Below, one piece after another: positions 13,101 to 25,900 of a stretch of 64,000 nucleotides of DNA. Numbering within the stretch: position 1 is the first letter of the stretch; each line of letters starts with the position of its first letter. This stretch comes from Meghimatium bilineatum. Its lineage: Eukaryota; Mollusca; Gastropoda; Stylommatophora; Philomycidae. The stretch spans positions 37,239,129 to 37,303,128 of the forward strand of contig CM067315.1 in the NCBI GenBank assembly GCA_034231615.1. The letters are read 5' to 3'. The position numbers were made by a program, and so were the translations under genes. The notes under the pieces were generated by a model, which had not been told where the DNA came from, ran no database searches, and saw only the letters and a program-made list of their open reading frames with translations.

Positions 13101-16100
13101 GTGAACGAAAAAATAACAGTGCAATAATTAATAAATATGGACATTTTGAATATATTCAAACCAAAACTCACTGATCCCTTATACCCAGTTTGTTAAAAAT
13201 CTATCTATTTATAAACACATTACCCATCAGGATCGTAGGAGTATCAAATTGGATGCATAAACATACAAAGTCCTCCAGTGATTTCTATCTTCAACAATGC
13301 AGACGAGTGAGGAAAAATCTTGTCCTGTTCAGTCCTTGATGTTGTCTGTCCATGCTTTCATTTGGCCTCCTCTGCTTCTTCCACCTTCAACAAATCCCCT
13401 CTGAGAAGAAGGCTCCTTCAATAGGCACTGCACTAAACCGAAAGGTGAAGTCTCCTGGTATGAAAGAAAGCTCAGAAAAACCACCTCACTGCACATAGGA
13501 AGTAAGAGCTAATCGCTCGCTATTCCACAAACCTTTGATTGTTTCCTACAGTATTGTTTTTGACAAGGATTAATATCGGCATACATGTCCAAACAATGCA
13601 AGTTTTAAAAAATAGTAATGGTCTAATACTATAAACTAGTAGCATATTTATGTGAAGGAATAGCATTGATTAAAAATCTCTACTGCACTGACTGGATTGC
13701 TCAACCATGGGCATGGGAACACTACTGTAATAAACCCAAAATATTTTGGTATGTTTTTTCCAGTAGTTGTGTATATGCTCATGTGCCAAACCAAACTTAA
13801 TATATACTACACTAGTCACTCTGTCTTCACTGCTGTATGCAGCGGACTCCTGGACAGTACTGGACTGTATATGCTAGGTACGCAAGTCAATATAAGTTTA
13901 ACCTGTGGTGCCTGAAAAAGCTTCTTGGTGTATATTGGCAGGATTCCATTCCAGACACAAAGATTCTTAAAAAAAAAACTCAGATGGAAAGCATCTTTGC
14001 CTTGTTAACCAAATCTCAGCACTGTCCATATACCACATGAACATCGTCCAAAAAGACTTCTGCTGTGAACAGTGTACAGATAAAGCAGAGGCCTGAAGAA
14101 ATGCTTCAATGACTACTTGAAGACATGTATAAAGCACAGCAGTATTGAGCCAATCTCTTGTGACACCACAGATCTTGACCATCCAGCCTGGAGCAGTCAG
14201 ATTAGAGTTGGTCATAAAAGTTTTGAGTAGAGTAGAACAATTACAGGAAATTCAAAGGAGACAAAAATGAAAGTAAGATCAGACTGTTTTCCAACTACAT
14301 TCCTCAAGACCAACTACATTCCTCAAGACCAACTACATTCCTGCTCACACTGCAAAATATCACTCAGAGCATAGACTGAACTCATCACCCATCTGAAGAC
14401 TCACAAACAATCCAACTAAAATTCACCCATCTGAAGACTCACAAACAATCCAACTAAAATTCACCCATCTTATTATCATGCTCATCTTCGCTTACAAAGG
14501 AAGAACATCATTATCACATGCTCATGTTCTATTCATGCTACAAGTACCTCCATTTATTTGAATATTTATATTTCTGTTGTCATCTCATTATTAGGTACAT
14601 ACCATTTTGGTAGAAACGTAGTTTTGATGCAAGTTCACCATCGTTGAGAAGGATTGCCCCCATAATAACATCACTGTGACCTAAAAACAATGTGATACAA
14701 ATATGAACTGTAGGTAGCAACGACTAGGATAACTTCACTATAACAATGTGATACAAATATGAACTGTAGGTAGCAATGACTAGGATAACTTCACTATAAC
14801 AATGTGATACAAATATGAACTGTAGGTAGCAATGACTAGGATAACTTCACTATAACAATGTGATACAAATATGAACTGTAGGTAGCAACGACTAGGATAA
14901 CTTCACTAAAATATTCCACTATTGATAACCAAGTGGATAGGTTTGACATTTAGTATGTGTCAATTACAGAAGAAAAACAACCTGTGTATCATATACTTGA
15001 TACAGCAATGGTTGTGACAGATACTTCTATTGTTCGTCGAGAATGTGCCTACATGTTTTATATCTTCTAAAAACTTTGACTATGTTTTAGATCATCTGTA
15101 GTTGAGGTCGGACACTTCTGGAGGTATAGGGCCTGGCACTTTCCCTGCCTGGATGTCAGTAACGGGGCTGGCACCATAACATTCATGAGATACACCTGCA
15201 ACCTCCTGCACCTTTACTTGCTAGAGAAGACTGTGGTCTTGCTGGTGTGAAGGCCTGACCAGACTTAGCTTTCAGCTGCTAGTGGCATACTTAGGCACCA
15301 TCTCCTCAACAAGGAGCTAGTCTTGATGGAAAGTCTTCATATATATTTCAGTATATATCAGCAAGTGAACAAATGTGTTTCAGTATATATCAGTAAGTGA
15401 ACAAATGTGTTTCAGTATATATCAGTAAGTGAACAAATGTGTTTCAGTATACGATCAGTAAGTGAACAAATGTGTTTCAGTATATATCAGTAAGTGAGCC
15501 AAAAATAATGGGAAAGTTCATATGATTAGAAAAAGTTGATATGCAGGACATCAAGGTAACTTACAAAATAAACTTCAAAGCATAAAGATTGAGAAAAAAA
15601 TTTAACTTAGAGAAAGATTTATAAAAGTGAAATTTATTGAAGAGATCACGTTGAATGTCAAAATGGATAAATAGAGAACGATAGGAAATTTTGTAGATGG
15701 TCTATGAAAAAATATAATAGGAAAAAAAGTACAATGGAAAATTAAAAGAACTAGACTCAACTAATAAATAACCTACCATTCATATACTTAGATAATGAAT
15801 GGACAACCACGTCAGCACCTAATTCCAGGGGTCTCTGAAATTAAAAAAAATATGGAAAAAATTTCAGCAAATTAAAGTAGTTTGTTTTTAGTATTTTATT
15901 CTTCTGAGTTTGTCTCAAACTCCTGCTGGTTAACATGTAGTCCAGAGAACTAAATGCATTTTGTCATGGTTTACAGCTTGTCTGTGACATCTGCATTTAT
16001 CAGCAGGACACATCAGACTTCAGCATGGCTTTATGTCACTTTAACTTTTAGAGTGGGATGGTTAACTCCACCTCCAAAACACTTTAGTCACCTCTTACGA

Positions 16101-19100
16101 TATACATGGCAGGTCACCGTGCTACTACTATTTTTACTCCCCTCTCAGGCCACTTCAACACATGGACATTTTTGTGTTTCTTCTTCGTCTTCAGTGTTCA
16201 TTCTCAAACTCCCACTGGATCTCTCTTGTTGCAGGACAACATTCTCAAACTCCCACTGGATCTTTCTTGTTGCAGGACAATGGTCCAGCTAGATTTCCAG
16301 CAGGATGTAGTCTAGAGAAAGAAAATACATTGCATCACCATTTTATTTGCGCTAATGGCCAGATGCATCCATCTTCTGTTATTTTTAGTATTTAATATTA
16401 ACTTAATGAAACAAATAATTTTGTGTATAAATTAGCATATAAAGAGAATGATTGACAGAAATGAAGTATTATACCTGGAAGTAAGCTGACATAAAGGTGT
16501 TGTCCACTACAACAAATGGTTTCTCTGGCAAACTTTGTGTTTCTGCTCGGACTGCCTGACAAATAGCGGTGATATCCACTAGCTTCATTGTAGGATTGGT
16601 GGGAGTTTCAATCCATATCATCTGGTGAGGTTAGTAAATATGCAACATAAATTAGCTTAATATTGAGTGAGTGTCATTCAAAGTTGATTTGCCACCTCAA
16701 AATAAAAGTATAATTTCAAAACATACAAAATATAACATAAAATAGATAAGTTTGTGTGTTGTGATTATTTCTATTCGTCGTCTTTTGATGTTTTGTGCGT
16801 ATCTTGATAAAGGCCCTTTGCTCAAAATGTTTTGTATATTTTAATTTGTGTTTTCTTGTTTACACATCATTACTCCCTAGTTTTAGTAATAGTCCATCGT
16901 GTCTAAGTGGAACATTCTAAAAACTTGTGTTATATGTAAGTATTATTAATAAAAGTAGGAAGATCTTGCTTTGTTTTAAATAAATACAATGCAGCATTGC
17001 AATGGCATATTGTAAAACAACACATTTGAAAAACATATGGAAAAACAACAGAATAGAAACAAAATTGCTAATGCTAAAATCTTTTATTTTTCCAGTTGGC
17101 GCGGTAAAGTTAAGACAACAATAAAAGGTCACAGATTCAAGTCAGGTTGAGGAGGTTCAAGTCAACATGATGAGACAAATGAGGGCTATTCCACACACAA
17201 AAAATGCTTACCAGAGGTACTTCCTTCAGCAGCAGGAGTGTTGCATAAGTATACACAATCACAAGGGAAGCAATTTGTTTTATCTCACACACATATAGTG
17301 AGGGGGGAAAAATAGGGGTTTTTTGGGGCGTTAAATGCGTTTTTATTGAAAAAAGGAAATAAAATTGTTAAAAATATGGATTTATGAGCAAATAAGTTGA
17401 CAGTTATGCACAACCATATGGCATTTTAATGCTATAGGTTAACTTTTTACTATACATAAATAAAGATTATGTTCTAGAAAAACTAAGTCATCTGTGGAAT
17501 AATGTATAAAATGTTGGCAGCAATTATGTTACAAATTTATCACTAGCTACATTTTCACCTTTTTGTTTTTAAGTCATTATAAATTTTGTATTTGATCATG
17601 CATAATGTTTTTTTCACCTAAACACACTGACAAATACTGGAACATGAGACAGAACAATAAACACACTGACAAATACTGGAACTTGAGATAGAACAATAAA
17701 CACATTGACAAATACTGGAACATGAGACAGAACAATAAACACACTGACAAATACTGGAATATGAGATAGAACAATAAACACATTGACAAATACTGGAACA
17801 TGAAACAGAACAATAAACAGATTGACAAATACTGGAACATGAGACAGAACAATAAAATATGAAATAACATTCACAGGCTTACCTTTGTTGTAGGTTTTAA
17901 TTGGGCTACTAATTTCTCTACTCTCGTGCAGTCTACAAATGATGTTTCAATGCCCATATTTGATGCACATTTGCTGAAGAATCTATTTGTTCCTGAAATG
18001 GATACAAGCCATATACAAAACTGTTCTCAACACAGTAAAAATATTTTTAGATAGACACAAAATGTGCATGTTCCTTGATCTCACCACTAAATAACTAAAG
18101 ATGCTTAATAGACTCACTTGAATGGTCCAATGTTTCAAAAAGACCCCAATCCAGTGGAAACCCTCACACTGCAATATTCTTAGTAATTAATCAATAGATA
18201 GGCTGAGTACAAATAAGTGGCATACACACAAAGGGAAGCATCTATATATAAATGGTTGATTCTTGATTAGAAACTAGCTTCACGGCACATAGGGCATTCC
18301 CATAAGTGCTCTGCTCTCCGTTCCAGCAGCCATCCAAGTGTATGGTAGACAGAGTCCCATTCAGATATTGATTGAGTTATCTTCGGGGATTACTTAAGAT
18401 TACTAATGATATATAATGATTAACATATATAATGATCACTAATAAGTAAGACAGCAAATGATGTTATAAATTTACAAGTGACCCTTGACACAAAAGAAGT
18501 TTCCCCGTCTCAGTTATATTTGATGGAATAAAACTTCATGCGAACGTTCTCTTTGTCCATCCATTTCCTTATCTGTTTATTTGTAGCATTCTAATTTACT
18601 AATAAGACTCACCTCCGTAAACATCATCCATGCTAATAATATGATCCCCTGCCTTTAAGAGGTAGGTCAAAGTTGTTGTGGCTGCTAATCCAGATGCAAA
18701 GCAAAGTCCTGGATGGAGACCAAAAAAATATGGTACAATGACAATAACTAAGAAATTTAAAAAATGTGTAGCTGGATATCACTGATTTTTATCCATCATT
18801 CATTGATTTTAACATATTTTATTTGTCAACAGGCTCTTCCAATAACACACATCATTGGCCAGAAGGATCAATCTGCATGTTAGCCAAAAAAATAACCCAT
18901 ATACGGTAAACATTTCCCTATCCTGTACCACTTGGACCAAAGGGTTGCCAGACAACTGAATTTTTCGAATATCTGTCATCGTCACTCATTAAATGATCAA
19001 AGCATGTTTCAAAACTATAAGAAAATGTATGCATCAGTATATGTTTTATCATCAGTATATGTTTTATCATCAGTATATGTTTTATCATCAGTATATGTTT

Positions 19101-19855
19101 TATCATCAGTATGTGTTTTATCATCAGTATATGTTTTATCATCAGTATATGTTTTATCATCAGTATGTGTATTATCATTTGTATTCTGAATATATATATG
19201 TGGGTGTGTGTGGTAGAGTATCTATTGTAGATACAACAGACTAGCAATTAATGAACACAAAATCTCTTTAGTCTAATTAACAACACCATCTGTCCAAAGT
19301 TATCTTCATTCCCGATGGAAGGTTGCTGCCATGGGCACCTTCATCTTTTTTTTTTTTAAATGGTCGCATATCCTATGCAGGATGTAGAATTTTCTGGCTG
19401 CAGTGATGTTTTTCTATGCAATATAAATATGTTCAGTGGTTCACAATTGCTTTCTGAAATGTCTGGATGCACAATTGCCTGTTGCGTGAATCGAATCCGG
19501 TACCTTGGCCGTCACAAACGTGCTCTGTACCACGCTGTCATAGAGCTAAACACCTTATCTTTACCATACATAAACACATAATCTGTCAGTGGTACCACAT
19601 TAGATGCATTGACATACATCAACATTCTCATATGATTTCTATCTTCAAGGGTGACATGGACGAATGAGAAAAAATCTTAGCCTGTCCAGTCCTTGATGGT
19701 GTTTGTCCTTGAGTTTCTTTGTCCTCTGCTTCTTCCACATTTGACTGTTCCCTGTAGTATAATTTTTAACAATGAATCATGTCATATGTCCAAACCATTT
19801 AAGTTTCTGTCATTTCATTATTGACAGCACAGTGATTCTTGTAAACCTGTGTATA

Positions 19856-19929
<74 letters not shown>

Positions 19930-22900
19930 CACTTATATACACACACATACATATATAAACATGTCCTATTACAAAATCTCAATTGTTAGATGAACTTAGA
20001 CAGTGTGAACTGCCAATCAGAGCATTTGAAACACGTTGAGGTGCTTTCGGGAATAAATTATATGAATACCAAAATGATGGTAAATTCTCATCATATCCCT
20101 AAGGATACCTACGCAGCCAAGGGGTCAAATGGTCAAAACATTTCATCAGACTCTGGTTTTCTATATATTTGACAATGGGCATTGTTGCAAGTTCTTGTAC
20201 TCTCTTCATTATTTACACTCTTCTTATTTATGTTTGTTACTTTTCTTAAACTTCTCTTGGAAGTTTTCTCTCTTGTTCTTTGGTTAATGACCAAGTGTGA
20301 CACTGGTAGCACAATGTTGGTATGAAGATTGGGATTTTCCTACTAGTGTACATTGTGATAGATGTGCATTTCAAGATTATTCAGATTATTTAATCAAGTG
20401 GATAGTGTACATTGTTTGCTTGTTGTTTCTATAACTCTGTTTAATCTTCAATCATCTGTGAAAATGTTCCCAAGATATTTGAACTGTTGCACCTGTTTTA
20501 GTGTTTGATCAATTTGGTTATAGAAATGACTTCTAGTTTTCCAAAACTAATCTTCATGTTAGTTTTTCTGACATCTCATTTTACACTAAATTGCTTTCAA
20601 ATTAAAAGTAAAAAGTATTAATCAAATGGCAGTGATATCAGGCATGTGTGTTATATATATATAAAGTATGAACTTCATCAAATCAAGAGGACTCAACCAT
20701 TGTTAGTTTCAAGAACTCTTGAAGATGTCAATTCTGAGCATAGTAATCTACTTTACTATTGTGAAGTACACTGGTTAGACGTCAATTCTGAGCATAGTAA
20801 TCCACTTTACTATTGTGAAGTACACTGGTTAGATGTCAATTCTGAGCATAGTAATCCACTTTACTATTGTGAAGTACACTGGTTAGACGTCAATTCTGAG
20901 CATAGTAATCCACTTTACTATTGTGAAGTACACTGGTTAGATGTCAATTCTGAGCATAGTAATCCACTTTACTATTGTGAAGTACACTGGTTAGATGTCA
21001 ATTCTGAGCATAGTAATCCACTTTACTATTGTGAAGTACACTAGTTAGACGTCAATTCTGAGCATAGTAATCCACTTTACTATTGTGAAGTACACTGGTT
21101 AGATGTCAATTCTGAGCATAGTAATCCACTTTACTATTGTGAAGTACACTGGTTAGACGTCAATTCTGAGCATAGTAATCCACTTTACTATTGTGAAGTA
21201 CACTGGTTAGATGTCAATTCTGAGCATTGTAATCCACTTTACTATTGTGAAGTACACTGGTTAGATGTCAATTCTGAGCATAGTAATCTACTTTACTATT
21301 GTGAAGTACACTGGTTAGACGTCAATTCTGAGCATAGTAATCCACTTTACTATTGTGAAGTACACTGGTTAGATGTCAATTCTGAGCATAGTAATCCACT
21401 TTACTATTGTGAAGTACACTGGTTAGATGTCAATTCTGAGCATAGTAATCCACTTTACTATTGTGAAGTACACTGGTTAGATGTCAATTCTGAGCATAGT
21501 AATCCACTTTACTATTGTGAAGTACACTGGTTAGATGTCAATTCTGAGCATAGTAATCCACTGTACTATTGTGAAGTACACTGGTTAGATGTCAATTCTG
21601 AGCATAGTAATCCACTTTACTATTGTGAAGTACACTGGTTAGATGTCAATTCTGAGCATAATAATCCACTTTACTATTGTGAAGTACACTGGTTAGATGT
21701 CAATTCTGAGCATAGTAATCCACTTTACTATTGTGAAGTACACTGGTTAGATGTCAATTCTGAGCATAGTAATCCACTTTACTATTGTGAAGTACACTGG
21801 TTAGATGTCAATTCTGAGCATAGTAATCCACTTTACTATTGTGAAGTACACTGGTTAGACGTCAATTCTGAGCATAGTAATCCACTTTACTATTGTGAAG
21901 TACACTGGTTAGACGTCAATTCTGAGCATAGTAATCCACTTTACTATTGTGAAGTACACTGGTTAGATGTCAATTCTGAGCATAGTAATCCACTTTACTA
22001 TTGTGAAGTACACTGGTTAGATGTCAATTCTGAGCATAGTAATCCACTTTACTATTGTGAAGTACACTGGTTAGATGTCAATTCTGAGCATAGTAATCCA
22101 CTTTACTATTGTGAAGTACACTGGGTAGATGAGAAGACAATGATGAAGTGAGTCTATGATCTAAATCTTGACTGAAATTCTACTTTTAACTGACATGAAG
22201 AGTAGATTGGATAGTGGAGCTGAATTTAAAAATCTACAATGATTAAAATATTGACAAGATGATATCTATTGACATAGTCAGTTCCTTAGTCCTCTCAACT
22301 AATATATTACAAAATTGTGAGTTAGGAAATACAATTAGGAGAATCACTGCATGAACTATATACATTATTTTTCCAGTGTTGGTATTTTAAGCACACAGAA
22401 AAACACTCAGTGCTTTTAAGTATATTTAGTTGAATAATTAGTTTTCATTTTGTTTCTGATAACTCACCATGGTTGGCTCCTTCAGATGCAGCCAAGCAGG
22501 TTTCCAGACAGTTTCGAGATGGATTTCCGCTCCGAGAGTACTCAAACCCCTGGAAAGATACATTTTGAAAATGTTTACAATGACACTTCAGTTATAATTA
22601 ATCTTAACAGGGCTGTTGTGAAAATGCAAGAAAATAAAATTAGAGTGAACATAAAGGGCCCAAAAGATGACAATTTTATTATTATAAGTGTCTTCAGTGC
22701 AAGATAGTTATCTTAGTTATTTACCTTGACAACAATTCAACCAGGGCAGAGTTCTACTGCTGTCACTATTTGATTGATTTCAAATGAGTCTCCAGTTATA
22801 ATGAAATGTTCTTAGTCCACATATTGTTCCATATTGTCCCAACTGCAATTGTTCCTGCCTTTATGATAAACACTGAAATATGTTCACCAGTTACAATGAA

Positions 22901-25900
22901 GAAAAGAACATAAGAAAATAAAAGTATCAGCCACACAACAATCAGCACAGGAACACAATTTAAAAACATGAATTAAAAAGTAAACAATGTGGAAGAGCAT
23001 TAGGTTATAATTATCTATTGTTTTGCCCCAGGTGAATGTTGATACTACTAATCCATGTTTGCCGTTAAGTGTACAAGTGGAAGCTTTAGCTTTCTTTTCA
23101 AGACCAAATGTATTGCCTCGGTGGACCATATCCTTGTATGTTCAGGTTGTCTTTAATGTTTCTCTATCCATCTTTTCCTTGGTCTTCTTCTAGCTCTGTT
23201 GCCTTATCAGGTTTTATTATATTAGCTTGTAGGCAGTTGGGTTTGTTGCATTTTTATGCGCACTTAATCCGTATCACCAAAGATTAGGATGCCTTGCTGG
23301 TTTTTTTGTGCTGATATTTCCAATATGGCACTTCTACGATCATAATTGTTATGGGTTATATTATCATTTGCATAAGATGTCCAAACCATTGCATTCGTTG
23401 TCTTAATGTATTTGATGCATGATGCAATGACTATTCTAATTCTAATGTCATTATTTCACAACCTGTCTAATCTTTAACACAGAAGCCTATTTAAGTTCAA
23501 ATGATAATCTCGAGTTGAGAATCTCTGTACTATCTCTCCACATAGATTGATAGGAAGGCATTACTGCATGGGCAATATGGTTGTCCAGTGCGAACCATAT
23601 CACAGCTGCTTTCCTTGGGTTCACCAGAGCTTCAGATGCATTACACCACTGACCAATACGATCCATTTTACTTTGTAGATCGTGAACAATTTGTCCTCTT
23701 TCTAAACCCTGACGGTACACCAGAATATCATCTGCATATGAAAGGGTGCTGCCATTTCCAATCAGATGTCCAGCTGTTACCTTCATGGTATAGATATGCT
23801 GCTGTTCATCCATCGACGTCGATGATGACCATTCGACTCAACGGAAATGATGATGAAGATGTCTGCAGTGTGCTTGATTGTGACTAATGAGCCTATGCGT
23901 GCTTGGAATTGTCTACCACACTCTGGGCATGTGTGGGGGGAGTCAGCGGGCCATTGGGCAGCTCTTGCCTTTCTTCTAGCACATTTTTGTTGCACAGCTT
24001 GATGTCTGAGGTTCTCTGCAGCTGCTGCACCATTCTTGATTCTGTGACGCCATGTAAAAATGCTCAATTTAAGATAAGACAGTCAGATCTGCCTTGTGCA
24101 AGATTCTCCAATGAATTTGTGTCTATTTTGAAGAGAGTCGGTGATGTCTTAAGAGTGTTTAAAACGCTTCTTCTGTCTTACCTTGCAAGAGCCAGTCTGG
24201 AATTCTCCATAAAACAACTTTTTTGGTAGATGATGTTCTTTCATGCAGACCATGAGTTATGCCCAACAAGGTCTATACCCATGAATGTATGCTTACAGAC
24301 TTCGATTTCATCAGTAGGCCGCCACATGTGGTGCGTCTGTCAGTCTCACCAATGGCCCACTAGACAAACCACCCATGCAACATAAAACCTTAGCAGATGA
24401 CATGCTGTTATATTGAGGTTATTTTCTTATGATGAGGATGATGTTCATAATCATCATAATCGACGATGACAAAAAATCAACTAAAATAATAATAAAAATA
24501 ACGTTAATAGTGCGTTTTTAAATGACTAACAAGTCCAATGCGAGCACAAAAGGTTAATCCACACAATTGACATCTGTAGTGGGTGTCTATGAGACGTTGA
24601 GATGTTTTGTCTTTTCTACTAGCCTGCTTCTGTCTTGCAGTATCTTGCCTGGTCTCTTCCGTTAGTGCTCCAGTTCTGAGACTAACACCATGCTGTTCTA
24701 TCCTGAGTGAGGCTTTTCCAAGAGCCTACGTCAATTTTAAGATGTTTCAGTGAGGACGTGAGTGTGTCTTTGAAACGCTTTTTCTGTCCAACAGCTTTTC
24801 AAAGTCCTGTCTTGAGTATCTTCTTATAGAAGCTTAATGGCACATCATCTAAACAATTATGCTTCTCATGCTTTTTTGTTGTTGCAATGCATTTTATGCT
24901 TTGTTATTTGTATATATGTATACACCCTCTGTGGTTGGGAGGGAGCCAGAAATGTACTGCACAGCACTGGGAAGGAGGAAACTGACAGCACTGTTTTTTT
25001 CCTATGGCTGAGGCCCATCATAGAGGCACAGTGACTCAGGGCGTGACAATCCTTTTGACGTGAACATTTGGTTACATGTCTGGAGCAATAGAGAAGTTCG
25101 GCATAACCAGTAATCATTTGGTGGCGGGGAATGCGCAGTTAACCCTACCTTGGCTCAGAGCAGTGTATAGGTTGATGTATGTGACAGTAGAATATGCTGA
25201 AGATTTCTCAGTCAACTTCATGCCATTTCTGTAGGCAACAAAACCCCAACGGCTTTTATTTGTTCTCTAACTATTAGTATTTATTTTAACGTTTAGGACC
25301 TGCTTTAATTACTAGGGCCTATTTTGGCGCAATCCACGTATCTACAGTCATGGTGGAATTTGACCTAGTTTTGAGGTATTCCCCAAAGCTGTAGTTGCGC
25401 GGATCCACTGTTCGCGCGGAAATGTGCCACGGCGTGCGAGAGGTTATGATATCATGGTTCGCGCGGGAATCGTTTTGGAGTTAGTTAGTTAGGTTGTGTG
25501 TGGTTTTAAGTAAAATAAAGGAGATAAAAAATAATAAAAAAGGAGAGGGAGGGGTGGTATAAAAAAAGGGGAGGGGGAATACATGGCATATGAAAGTTTA
25601 AAATGGGGGGTTGAGGGGGGTCTCCCCCCTCATGACATTAGAAAGTCCAAAAAGGGGGGGGTTGAGGGGGGTCTCCCCCCTCATGGCATTTGAATGTCCA
25701 GTTTTTATTTCAAATTATAAAATTATTGAAAAAAAACACGAAAGAAAGCACTCAAATCTGGTGCTTTATGATGAAAAGAGTTGGCAACACTGGGCGAGGC
25801 GTGATCAGAAACCAGCAAAAGCCCGCACATTTCAACAAAGTGGATCGGTGCTCATGGTTTGTGTTATTCTTATGATTTGAGATTTATATTATAATTATTG

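Noticed and set aside
17281..17340. Telomere-like G-rich string (GGGGTTTTTTGGGG)
   Set aside because: Single short occurrence without TTAGGG-type periodicity.
19455..19575. Functional tRNA gene
   Set aside because: A- and B-box-like blocks are good but no acceptor or anticodon stem pairing could be drawn; other tRNA-like sites fail the same way.
20646..21044. 132-codon frame with 18-residue [18 protein letters not shown] repeat
   Set aside because: Product of the 54-bp array; stopped by single-base variation and lying in an intron on the opposite strand to CTH.
23783..24067. Zinc-finger transcription factor exon
   Set aside because: CxxC with RIGL.(S)H, preceded by an ARRKAR region, is the stereotyped tail of an RTE-like LINE, and three decayed copies occur here.
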